From positions 1 through 16,482 of the forward strand of contig CAUJKG010000109.1 in the NCBI GenBank assembly GCA_963205465.1: a stretch of 16,482 nucleotides of DNA. Reading direction: 5' to 3'. Positions 1 through 6,556 of this stretch are shown in pieces. Source of the stretch: Pseudomonadota bacterium. Its GTDB lineage: Bacteria; Pseudomonadota; Alphaproteobacteria; Rhizobiales; Xanthobacteraceae. The notes under the pieces are model-generated. The model searched no databases and had not been told where the DNA came from. It saw nothing but the letters and a program-made list of their open reading frames with translations. A program made the position numbers and the translations under genes. Within the stretch, counting starts at the first letter, position 1, and each line of letters begins with the position of its first letter.

Positions 1-2
1 TA

Positions 3-71
3 ACCTATGCGGCGATCAATAGCGAAGATCAGGCCCGCCGCAACAGTCTGCTGCTCTGTGTCAACCGGTGA
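3..71 (+). CDS. 3' end of an unidentified gene (partial)
   Basis: An open frame runs in from the left edge and ends at a TGA at 69-71, giving 22 residues (TYAAINSEDQARRNSLLLCVNR). Its codons have the G/C-rich third positions typical of the neighbouring genes. It would converge on the receiver-domain gene that ends at 191. The fragment is too short to name a family, and an open frame of this length can occur by chance, so its reality is uncertain. No convincing terminator follows; a weak 5-bp hairpin near 112-124 with a T-rich stretch after it could serve. Confidence 0.3.
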   Translation, partial: TYAAINSEDQARRNSLLLCVNR

Positions 72-190
72 CGTTGCTCAGAAGTAAACCCCAAGGCGCA
101 GGCCGGCGTAGGCACCGTGGGTGCGTTCATTCAGTTTTTCGCCGTCCTGCTGCTTTGCCATTGCCGGCTGTCCTGTGCTTTCGATCGGGT

Positions 191-787
191 TCAAGCGGCC
201 GTTCCGGGCCGCTGACCGGCAGCGTTGGAATCTGCTTGCTTGCGCTGCGCCTGCAGGCGGTTGTCGAGCGGCGCGACCTCGATGATCTCCGCATCTTCCG
301 TGCCCTTGCGGCGTTCGGGGCCAGCGTATTTCGTGTTCGTGGTGCGGCGGCGATCCGGGCCGAAGTAACTCTTGGTCCGGATGAAGGGACGCGGCGCCAG
401 CACGACGCTGAGGATGCGTTCGTAGAGCGATTTCGCAGCGACGGGCTTGGTGAGGAATTCGGTCACGCCCGCGTCGCGCGCTTCCATCACGCTGCGCTTC
501 TCGGAATGGCCGCTCAGCATGATGATCGGCACGAAGCGCGTCACCGGCGAGTTCGAGTTGCGCACGGTCTTGGTGAACTCGATGCCGTCGTAAACCGGCA
601 TGGCCCAGTCAGTGATGACGATGTCGGGCTTTTGCGCGCTGAACATCTCGAGGCCCGAGGCGCCGTCTTCGGCCTCGAAAATCTCGCGCGAGCCGAAGCC
701 ATGCAGCAGCTGCCGCACGATACGCCGCATATGGGCGTTATCGTCGATCACAAGAAACTTGAGGCGATTGAAATCAATCCGGATCAT
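191..787 (-). CDS. CheY-like response regulator with a GPxRR-repeat tail
   Basis: A 198-residue receiver-domain protein. The beta1 acidic pair (VIDDN), the phospho-acceptor Asp in IVITDWAMP, the Ser/Thr switch position in IIMLSGHS and the conserved Lys in FLTKPV are all visible in the first ~130 residues, so it should accept a phosphoryl group from a histidine kinase or phosphotransfer protein. There is no DNA-binding or enzymatic output domain. The rest is a basic tail with two related motifs, YFGPDRRR and YAGPERRK, about ten residues apart, and a low-complexity end. I chose the ATG at 785-787 because a GGAG lies 9 nt upstream; a TTG 24 nt further out is possible but less likely. No cognate kinase is adjacent. 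The gene follows nadK on the same strand after a 94-nt gap, so co-transcription is possible but not shown. Its output is unknown. Confidence 0.85.
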   Translation of the reverse strand: MIRIDFNRLKFLVIDDNAHMRRIVRQLLHGFGSREIFEAEDGASGLEMFSAQKPDIVITDWAMPVYDGIEFTKTVRNSNSPVTRFVPIIMLSGHSEKRSVMEARDAGVTEFLTKPVAAKSLYERILSVVLAPRPFIRTKSYFGPDRRRTTNTKYAGPERRKGTEDAEIIEVAPLDNRLQAQRKQADSNAAGQRPGTAA

Positions 788-881
788 GCGTGCGCCTGGT
801 CTCCGGGCCAAGCGGCCTGACGCGGAACCGGCTTCATTAGCGCCCGCCGGGCTTAATATTCGGTTGAAATAATAATCTAGG

Positions 882-1664
882 TCAGTAGCCGAACTGTTCG
901 TTAAGAATTCGTTCGTCGAGGCTGTGGCCGGGGTCGAACAACATTTCGACCGACGAATTCATGTCCATCCGCGCGCTGACATGGACCACCGAGCGCACTT
1001 CGAAGTGGTCGGCGACCGCGTTCACGGGGCGCTTTTCCTTTTCCAGGATTTCGATCTCGACCGTGCAGCGGTCGGGCACCATGGCGCCGCGCCAGCGGCG
1101 GGGGCGGAACGGGCTGATCGGGGTCAGCGCCAGAAACGGTGCGGCCAGCGGCAGGATCGGGCCGTGTGCCGAGAGGTTGTAGGCGGTCGAGCCGGTCGGG
1201 GTCGCGATCAGCATGCCGTCGCAGATCAGCTCCTCCATGCGGACCTTGCCGTCGATTTGAATCCGGAGCTTGGCTGCCTGATAGGACTGGCGGAGCAGCG
1301 AGACCTCGTTCAGGGCAGGTGCGCTGTGCACTTTGCCGCTCATGTCGGTCGCCTGCATCATCAGCGGATGGATGACGTTACGCTCCGCGACGGCCAGGCG
1401 CTCGGGTAAGCCGTCTTCGCGAAACTCGTTCATCAGAAAGCCGATGGTGCCGCGGTGCATGCCGTAGATCGGGATGCCGGTATCGCGAAATTTGTGCAGC
1501 ATCTGGAGCATGAAGCCGTCGCCGCCGAGTGCAACCACCACTTCCGCCCTTTCGAGCGGGGCGTTGCCATAGGCTTCGGTCAGACGCACGCGGGCGGCCT
1601 CGGCGTCCGGCGCGCTGCTCGCGACGAAGGCGATCTTGTCGTAGCTTGGCGCGGTATTCGTCAT
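882..1664 (-). CDS. nadK: NAD kinase
   Basis: A cytosolic 260-residue enzyme that phosphorylates NAD+ to NADP+ using ATP or polyphosphate, the only route to NADP in bacteria. The signature GGDG is at residues 47-50, the NAD-contacting Asn-Glu pair at 119-120 (LNEVSLLR) and the glycine-rich segment DGMLIATPTGSTAYNLSAHGP at about 149-169. The length matches the short alphaproteobacterial NadK form. The ATG at 1662-1664 is separated by only 36 nt from the start of cutA on the other strand, so the two promoters must overlap or extend into the opposite gene. The protein looks complete, with no missing key residue. Confidence 0.95.
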   Translation of the reverse strand: MTNTAPSYDKIAFVASSAPDAEAARVRLTEAYGNAPLERAEVVVALGGDGFMLQMLHKFRDTGIPIYGMHRGTIGFLMNEFREDGLPERLAVAERNVIHPLMMQATDMSGKVHSAPALNEVSLLRQSYQAAKLRIQIDGKVRMEELICDGMLIATPTGSTAYNLSAHGPILPLAAPFLALTPISPFRPRRWRGAMVPDRCTVEIEILEKEKRPVNAVADHFEVRSVVHVSARMDMNSSVEMLFDPGHSLDERILNEQFGY

Positions 1665-1700
1665 GTGGAACGCAACGGACTTTGGCTCATGGAGGCGGCA

Positions 1701-2042
1701 ATGGAGCGGCCGGTTCTCGTCTATACGACCTATCCTTCGCTTGTCGAGGCGGAGCGGACAGGACGGTTACTGGTCGAGCAGGGGTTAGCCGCCTGCGTGA
1801 ACATTCTGCCCGGGATGCACGCGATCTATCGCTGGCAGGGAAAGGTCGAAAGCGCCGAGGAGGCGGTGATGATCGTCAAAACCTGCGCCTCGCAAAAGGA
1901 GGCGGTCGAGGCTGTGGTGAAGCGGCTCCACAGCTACGACACGCCCGCGATTCTGTTTCTGCCCACGGAAGGCGGTAGCGCGGAGTATGTCGGCTGGGTG
2001 CTTTCGGAGTCCCGCGGCGACAAGATCGAGGCCGATTCTTGA
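1701..2042 (+). CDS. cutA: CutA divalent-cation tolerance protein
   Basis: A 113-residue protein of the CutA family, small ferredoxin-like-fold trimers linked to copper and other divalent-cation tolerance; the biochemical role is still poorly defined. Family hallmarks are the start VLVYTTYPSLVEAERTGR, the LAACVNILPG segment with its conserved Cys, the following IYRWQGKVE, and the KRLHSYDTPAI block near residue 80. I chose the ATG at 1701 because a GGAGG (1691-1695) sits 5 nt upstream. An in-frame ATG at 1689 would put that sequence inside the gene. It is divergent from nadK and ends 14 nt before a strong hairpin terminator. Confidence 0.92.
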   Translation: MERPVLVYTTYPSLVEAERTGRLLVEQGLAACVNILPGMHAIYRWQGKVESAEEAVMIVKTCASQKEAVEAVVKRLHSYDTPAILFLPTEGGSAEYVGWVLSESRGDKIEADS

Positions 2043-2054
2043 TCGCGAGAAAGA

Positions 2055-2081
2055 AACGGCCGGCGTTTTGCGCCGGCCGTT
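2055..2081. terminator. Bidirectional terminator between cutA and btuB
   Basis: A perfect 11-bp GC-rich stem (2055-2065 with 2071-2081) closes a 5-nt TTTTG loop. It is followed by a T-rich stretch on the plus strand (TTCGTTTTG) and by TTTCTTT on the minus strand. It lies between the convergent ends of cutA and the TonB-dependent receptor and probably serves both. Confidence 0.85.
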
Positions 2082-2103
2082 CCGGTTCGTTTTGTTCGTC
2101 CGC

Positions 2104-4008
2104 TTATTCGTAGCCGAACTTCACGCGCAAACCGCCCATGATGATCCGTGGCGAGCCGCGATAGGTGAAGATGTCTTCGTATTTCGCATCGAAGAGATTT
2201 TCCGCCTTGATATAGGCGGTCGCGAACTTCGTGAGATCGTAAGAGAGCTGCGCGCGCACGAGCGAGTAGCCGGGCAGTGTTACCGGTGAAGCAACCGCAG
2301 GCACGAACGAGGAGTCGGTGCGCTTGCCATTGTAAACTGCTCCCACCACGAAGCGTCCGCGGTTTTCGGCGAACAATGCGGTCGCTTCGAACGCCGCCGA
2401 GTGCGGCGGACGGCGCAACGCCTGTTGCCCGAAGCGGGTGGTCGCGTCGGTGTAGGTGTAGCTCGCGCTGGTGCTGAACCAGTCCAGCCATCGTACTTTG
2501 GCGACGACTTCAACGCCCTTGCGGTCGGCGTCGGCCGGATTGTTGATGTAGGCCGCGCCGAAAACCGGCTGATAGATTTCGTTGGTGAGCGTCATCTGGA
2601 AATAGGTGACGTCCGTTACGACGCGCCCGTCGAAGAAGCGTTGCTCCAGGCCCACGTCCCAGCCGGTCGAATGTTCGGGGAGGAGAGCGAAGTTCGGCAG
2701 GTTGAACGCGCTGCCGGCCACCTCGGCAAAGGTCGGATCGGTGATGCCTTTGCCGATGGAGGAATGCAGCCGCGCGTTCAGCGGTGCGATGGTCTGCGAG
2801 AGCGCGACACGCCAGGTCACCACGTCTTCGAAATTCGAATTCCAGTCGTGACGCAGCGCCGTGGAGATGGTGGTGCCGGACGGCAAGCTGACGATGTATT
2901 CGCCCGCAAGCCCGGTACGGTCGCGGAAATAAGGGGTGAGATCGAACAGGCTCTGGTAGCGCTCGTCGCGGCGATCGACCAAGAGCGTGAAGCTGTGCTG
3001 TTCGCCGCCGAAGAAATTGGTATTGCCGAGCAGCGTCGCCTTATAGTCGAGCATGGTCCGCTTGCCGTCGGTCCCGAAGGACTGGAAGCCATATTCGAAC
3101 GACGTTGTTTTCTCGTCATAGTGGCGGACGTTCGCGCTGTGAATGAGCCGTCCGTCGAACGTCTTCCAGGTGAATCCGAACCGGCCGATGATACTTTCAT
3201 AAGTGCCGTTGGCTGGACCATCCACGACATATCCGGTCTGCGGACCGAAAAATGCCTGCGGGTCGTAGTCGTTCTTCCGGCTCGTGTAGCGCAGCACGCC
3301 TTCGATATTGAGATCTTGCGTGACGTCGATGCCGCCCTTGAAGGTGAAGACGTTGGCGCGGTTGCCGTCCCGCTCGTCGCCGAAGCGCGAGATGTTGTAG
3401 CCATTCGAGGTGAGGCCCGAATAGGTGACCGACGCATAGACCGGGCCGGTCTGTCCGCGGAGGTTGAAACTGCCCGCGGTGGTCCGCAGCGATCCGCTTT
3501 CGATCCGGAAATCCGCGCGCGGTTTGGTCAGTCCGCGCCCCGAGCGGGTGATGACCGATACTACGCCCGCATGCGCATTCGATCCGTAAATGCCCGACTG
3601 GGGACCGCGAATGATTTCGATCCGCTCGACGTCGTCGATCGGAAAGTCGGCGAAATCGAAGCCGCTGTCGGCGAGCTGATTGATCTCGATGCCGTCGACC
3701 ATGATCAGCAAATGATTGGCTTCGCCGCCGCGGATGCGGACCTGCGTGAGCGTGCCGGTGTTGCCCGACGGCGAAACATGCACGCCCGGCGCGAAGCGTA
3801 GCGCATCGACCAGATTGGTGATGCCGTCGGCGCGCAGTTTGTCGCCTTGCAGCACCGTGACGGTCGCGCCGACGCGGTCGGACGCTTGCGGCGTCTGGCT
3901 CGCGGAAACGACGATATCGGGCAGCGTCGTGGTTTGCGCCGCTGCCGTGGAAACGAGAAAGGGTAGTGCGATCAGGCCGAGCGCTTGGGCGCCGGATGGG
4001 CGAAACAT
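2104..4008 (-). CDS. btuB: TonB-dependent outer-membrane receptor, probably vitamin B12 (BtuB-type)
   Basis: A 634-residue outer-membrane beta-barrel. A signal peptide (about residues 1-24, ending STAAA) is followed by a TonB box-like DIVVSAS (31-37). The plug domain (~45-155) carries VRIRGGEANHLLIMVDGIEIN and IEIIRGPQSGIYGSNAHAGV. The rest is barrel strands rich in aromatic residues. The length matches BtuB. The cobalamin identity rests on the riboswitch in its leader; the protein alone shows only a TonB receptor of the vitamin B12/siderophore class. Energy should come from TonB-ExbBD, which are not in this window, nor are btuCDF. I chose the ATG at 4006-4008 because GGAGAG lies just upstream and the signal peptide begins there; a longer upstream reading frame runs through the riboswitch leader. 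The C-terminus ends FGYE, so the usual terminal aromatic residue is second to last. Confidence 0.9.
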   Translation of the reverse strand: MFRPSGAQALGLIALPFLVSTAAAQTTTLPDIVVSASQTPQASDRVGATVTVLQGDKLRADGITNLVDALRFAPGVHVSPSGNTGTLTQVRIRGGEANHLLIMVDGIEINQLADSGFDFADFPIDDVERIEIIRGPQSGIYGSNAHAGVVSVITRSGRGLTKPRADFRIESGSLRTTAGSFNLRGQTGPVYASVTYSGLTSNGYNISRFGDERDGNRANVFTFKGGIDVTQDLNIEGVLRYTSRKNDYDPQAFFGPQTGYVVDGPANGTYESIIGRFGFTWKTFDGRLIHSANVRHYDEKTTSFEYGFQSFGTDGKRTMLDYKATLLGNTNFFGGEQHSFTLLVDRRDERYQSLFDLTPYFRDRTGLAGEYIVSLPSGTTISTALRHDWNSNFEDVVTWRVALSQTIAPLNARLHSSIGKGITDPTFAEVAGSAFNLPNFALLPEHSTGWDVGLEQRFFDGRVVTDVTYFQMTLTNEIYQPVFGAAYINNPADADRKGVEVVAKVRWLDWFSTSASYTYTDATTRFGQQALRRPPHSAAFEATALFAENRGRFVVGAVYNGKRTDSSFVPAVASPVTLPGYSLVRAQLSYDLTKFATAYIKAENLFDAKYEDIFTYRGSPRIIMGGLRVKFGYE

Positions 4009-4198
4009 GGAGGCTCTCCAACGATTGTCTTTGGACAAGTCGCGGAGGCGCGCGAAAGCCCGGAGCGGTTCGCCCCGTTCATTCGGATAGCCTGTTCGAG
4101 ATGCAGCCCCACCTGCGCCCCCGCAACGGTTCACGTCTTCACGTGTCACCGCTGCGGTTGTCCGCACCGATCGCACGCCCCGCGCGCCGGTTGGGTGA
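4009..4198 (-). promoter_or_regulatory. Leader between riboswitch and btuB (putative expression platform)
   Basis: This is 190 nt of untranslated leader. Small hairpins are visible: TGCGG/CCGCA around 4150-4165, CACGT/ACGTG at 4132-4145, and TTGTC/GACAA at 4025-4038 immediately before the GGAGAG ribosome site. None is followed by a T-run, so I see no intrinsic terminator. Control of translation start is more likely than termination, but I could not identify the anti-Shine-Dalgarno pairing with certainty. Confidence 0.45.
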
Positions 4199-4390
4199 CT
4201 GATGCGGTCGGTCTCCTGGCTCGCGGGTCGTTGCGTCTCGCTCCGCCTTCCCAGACTTTCATCCAGTGGCACTTGAAGCGAACGCTACCGCTTACAGTTG
4301 CGGGGGCAGCTACGGATTCGGACCGAAAACGCGGATCCCTACCGTATTCCCATGTTCCTTGCGGCTTTCGCCGCACGGAACACCGTCATC
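4199..4390 (-). ncRNA. Cobalamin (AdoCbl-type) riboswitch
   Basis: Read on the minus strand, the core elements come in canonical order: GGGAATACGGT (4341-4351); the GAATCCG element; GCTGCCCCCGCAACTGTAAG (4291-4310), the family's most conserved segment; CCACTGG (4264-4270); GGGAAGGCGGAGCG; and the B12 box GAGCCAGGAGACCGACCGCA (about 4203-4222). This aptamer binds adenosylcobalamin or a related cobalamin and usually turns off the downstream uptake gene. It sits about 190 nt upstream of btuB. The outer boundaries are approximate. Confidence 0.95.
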
Positions 4391-4398
4391 AGATTTCA

Positions 4399-4427
4399 TC
4401 TAAACGCGGGAACGGAACGGGAGTCAA
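4399..4427 (-). promoter_or_regulatory. Putative sigma-70 promoter of the riboswitch-btuB transcript
   Basis: On the minus strand a TTGACT (-35, 4422-4427) and a TTTAGA (-10, 4399-4404) are spaced by 17 nt. The -35 matches consensus in 5 of 6 positions, the -10 in only 3. The predicted start, near 4392, falls right at the 5' edge of the cobalamin riboswitch, which supports the call. Confidence 0.5.
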
Positions 4428-4448
4428 TTCCGCAAGACAGGCAAAGGG

Positions 4449-4467
4449 ATGCCGTCTAAATCGGCAT
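4449..4467. repeat. 6-bp inverted repeat before the DUF1801 gene
   Basis: ATGCCG (4449-4454) and CGGCAT (4462-4467) flank a 7-nt spacer, 18 nt before the start codon of the DUF1801 gene and upstream of the btuB promoter on the other strand. It may be an RNA hairpin or an operator. With six base pairs a chance origin is quite possible. Confidence 0.3.
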
Positions 4468-4485
4468 GAAACTGAGGGTGCGGGA

Positions 4486-4920
4486 ATGGCGAGGCGTGCG
4501 AAATCCGAAATGCCGGCCGAGGTAGGCGAGGTATTTCGCGCTTATCCGCCAAAGCTGCGCGGCAAATTGCTCGCATTGCGCGAGATCGTGCTCTCCACGG
4601 CGGCAAACACCGAAGGCGTCGGGGCGATTCAGGAAACTTTGAAGTGGGGCCAACCCAGCTATCTGACCGCGCAAAGCGGTAGCGGCAGTACGGTCCGCAT
4701 CGGCACGGTTCGGGGGAGCGGCGAAACCTACGCCTTGTTCTTTCATTGCCAGACCGATCTCGTCGCGACGTTTCGCGAGCTTTATCCGGAGAAGTTCGTG
4801 TTCGACGGCAATCGGGCGATTGTTCTCGATGCGAAAAAGACGCCCGATCCGAAGGCGCTCGCGCATTGCGTCGCGCTGGCGCTGACCTATCACGCGCGAA
4901 AGGCAAGGAAACCAAGATGA
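4486..4920 (+). CDS. DUF1801 domain protein
   Basis: A 144-residue cytosolic protein of the DUF1801 (YdhG-like) family. Recognisable features are the N-terminal helix VFRAYPPKLRGKLLALREIV, the ETLKWGQPSYL segment (around residues 55-65) typical of the family, and the following GSTVRIG strand. The molecular function of the family is unknown. No signal peptide or membrane segment is present. The ATG at 4486 has a GA-rich ribosome site (GAGGGTGCGGGA) just upstream. The reading frame stays open further upstream, but that part overlaps the btuB leader and is not credible. The stop codon overlaps the start of the next gene (ATGA), so the two are probably one translationally coupled unit. Confidence 0.85.
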   Translation: MARRAKSEMPAEVGEVFRAYPPKLRGKLLALREIVLSTAANTEGVGAIQETLKWGQPSYLTAQSGSGSTVRIGTVRGSGETYALFFHCQTDLVATFRELYPEKFVFDGNRAIVLDAKKTPDPKALAHCVALALTYHARKARKPR

Positions 4921-5216
4921 TTCTGGAAGCCGCGATTTTGCATGTGAAGCCCGGGCAGGAGGCGGCGTTTCAAGCCGCGATGCGTGCAGCACGTCCGCTG
5001 ATCGCCGCAACGCCGGGATTTGTCGATATCAGCGTGCAGCGCTCAATCGAGCGCGCCAGCAATTATCTTTTGCTCGTGCGCTGGCAGAAGCTCGAAGATC
5101 ATACGGTCGGCTTCCGGCAGTCGGATCGCTATCAGGAGTGGCGCAAGGCGTTGCATCACTTCTACGATCCGTTTCCGGTCGTCGAGCACTACGAGGAAAG
5201 TTTCCTCGCGGAATAA
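4917..5216 (+). CDS. Antibiotic-biosynthesis-monooxygenase-fold (ABM) protein
   Basis: A 99-residue protein with the dimeric ferredoxin-like ABM fold: first strand MILEAAILHVKPGQEAAF, then a helix AMRAARPLIAATPGF, strands DISVQRSIERASNYLLLVRW, and the closing YDPFPVVEHY. Members include small cofactor-free oxygenases and haem-degrading enzymes, but many have no known substrate and this sequence does not let me choose. Its start overlaps the DUF1801 stop by 4 nt, and AAGGAAA lies upstream as ribosome site. A strong terminator starts right at its stop codon. Confidence 0.85.
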   Translation: MILEAAILHVKPGQEAAFQAAMRAARPLIAATPGFVDISVQRSIERASNYLLLVRWQKLEDHTVGFRQSDRYQEWRKALHHFYDPFPVVEHYEESFLAE

Positions 5217-5243
5217 AAAGGCCGCCGTTTCCGGCGGCCTTTC
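5217..5243. terminator. Bidirectional terminator between ABM gene and MBL-fold gene
   Basis: An 11-bp stem (5217-5227 with 5232-5242) with a 4-nt loop; AAA at the left foot and TTT at the right foot give a U-tract in either direction. It immediately follows the ABM stop codon and lies 26 nt from the 3' end of the convergent metallo-beta-lactamase gene. Confidence 0.85.
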
Positions 5244-5268
5244 CATTTCTGTCTGTTCGCGGAACCGC

Positions 5269-6234
5269 CTATGCGGCGATGAGACGATAGCCGTCGCCCG
5301 CCTTTTCGATGCGGCCGAGCGACGGGAAGGGGAAATGAAAGCCCTGCACGCGCAGCTTTTCCGCGGAGACCATGTCGTAGGTCTTGCGGCGCGTTTCCTC
5401 GGCCTGTTTCGCATCCTGGTCGTAGACCGCATGCCAGCCGGGATTGTTCACGAAGAGAAAGGGCACGTTCGTCACATCCGACTGGATGAAGAGCTTGTCG
5501 TTGCCCGACGCCAGAATGAACGAGGTGTGGCCCGGCGTGTGTCCGAGCGTTGCGACTGATGTCAGACCCGGCACGACTTCCTTGCCGTGCTCGTACTGCG
5601 TGACCTTGTTCTTGAGGCCATCGGTGAAGATACGCTTTACGTTGGCGAAGGCGCCTTTGCGTGCGTCGGGTGCGCGGCTCAGTTCGCCTTCGTCGGTCCA
5701 GTATTTCCACTCCGGTGCCGGCACCCAGACCTGGGCGTTGGGGTAGATCGGGTTCGCGCCGTTGAGGAGCCCGTTGATGTGATCGCCGTGGAAGTGCGAG
5801 ATCACGACATCGGTGATCTTGGCCGGGTCATAACCTGCCGCGGCAAGATTCTTCGCGGTGTTGCCGATGGCCGGGTTCTGCGCGTTTGCCGCGGGGCCCA
5901 TGCCGGTATCGATCAGCACCACGCGATTGCCGTTCGCGAAGACGAAGGGGTTGTAGGGAACGCTGAGCTTTTCCCCGTCCTGACCAGCGGCCTTGAGGGC
6001 TTTGACCACTTCTTCCTTCGCCTGGTTCACGACGAAGCGATCGGGCAGCGGAAAGGTGCTTACGCCGTCTGCGATGCCGCAAACCTCCAGGCTGCCGACC
6101 TTGTATTTATTGAAACCGACCGCTTGCGCCGCTGCGGATGCGAAGAATGCCTCGATAAAACATGGTGCCAGCGAAAGCGCGCCCGCGGCTGCCGTGCTGC
6201 CTGCGAGCACAGAGCGGCGTGAAAGTGCGGTCAT
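5269..6234 (-). CDS. Tat-exported MBL-fold metallohydrolase
   Basis: A 321-residue metallo-beta-lactamase-fold hydrolase. The N-terminus has a twin-arginine motif (SRRSVLAG, residues 5-12), a hydrophobic stretch and an AAAQA cleavage area near 34-38, so the folded enzyme is probably exported to the periplasm. Metal ligands are visible: SHFHGDH (146-152), the His pair in LGHTPGH (232 and 236), the bridging Asp in FIQSD (253), and a late His in GFHFPFP. The overall pattern (IDTGMG, HFHGDHINGL) is that of the subgroup that includes lactonases and organophosphate hydrolases; the substrate cannot be read from the sequence. A GGGAGAA ribosome site precedes the ATG at 6232-6234. It diverges from the membrane spermidine-synthase-like gene and has no same-strand partner. 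Confidence 0.9.
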   Translation of the reverse strand: MTALSRRSVLAGSTAAAGALSLAPCFIEAFFASAAAQAVGFNKYKVGSLEVCGIADGVSTFPLPDRFVVNQAKEEVVKALKAAGQDGEKLSVPYNPFVFANGNRVVLIDTGMGPAANAQNPAIGNTAKNLAAAGYDPAKITDVVISHFHGDHINGLLNGANPIYPNAQVWVPAPEWKYWTDEGELSRAPDARKGAFANVKRIFTDGLKNKVTQYEHGKEVVPGLTSVATLGHTPGHTSFILASGNDKLFIQSDVTNVPFLFVNNPGWHAVYDQDAKQAEETRRKTYDMVSAEKLRVQGFHFPFPSLGRIEKAGDGYRLIAA

Positions 6235-6556
6235 GAAATTCTCCCTGGGAAATAGCCCCGTTCTGGCGGGGCGCTGTCACTACTTTATCAAGTTTTTGAT
6301 TGCGTCGATGCAACAGGACAAGGCTTATTCGCCCATACACTGCGCTGCGGAAAAGCGCGCCGGCGGGGCTGGACCGGAATCGGCAGTTCCGCGCATATTC
6401 TTGCCACCCGGCGCTGGTTCAGTCCGGGTTCAGCCGAGAGCACCAACAACTTCCGTCCGGAAGCCAGATCAGCACGAATGTAGAAACTTGGCCGGCGGCG
6501 CCATGCCGCTTTCTCGAAAGCCCGGCTTTGCCGGGCCGGTCAGCGAAGGGATTTTC
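6235..6556. other. Divergent intergenic region, 322 nt
   Basis: I find no convincing gene here; the open frames are short and look non-coding. It must hold the promoters of the two divergent genes, but no pair of good -35/-10 boxes stands out. Two hairpins are visible. GCCCCG/CGGGGC at 6255-6272 would lie in the leader of the MBL-fold gene. A 7-bp GCCCGGC/GCCGGGC stem with a 3-nt loop at 6520-6536 lies 20 nt before the start codon at 6557 and is preceded by a small CTTT/AAAG hairpin. Neither is followed by a T-run. Confidence 0.5.

Noticed and set aside
1..13. A 13-base stretch also found at the 3' end of the MBL-fold gene (around 5268-5280)
   Set aside because: No open frame leads into it on the minus strand and the match does not extend, so it looks like chance.
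2401..3801. A 466-codon open frame on the plus strand opposite btuB
   Set aside because: It lies entirely antisense to a protein with signal peptide, plug and barrel motifs. Its Arg/Gly/Ala/Val-rich composition is what GC-rich coding DNA gives on the opposite strand.
5993..6556. A possible N-terminal extension of the membrane spermidine-synthase-like protein, or an extra gene in the divergent gap
   Set aside because: The extension would overlap the MBL-fold gene on the other strand and has no family resemblance. The ATG at 6557 has a ribosome site.
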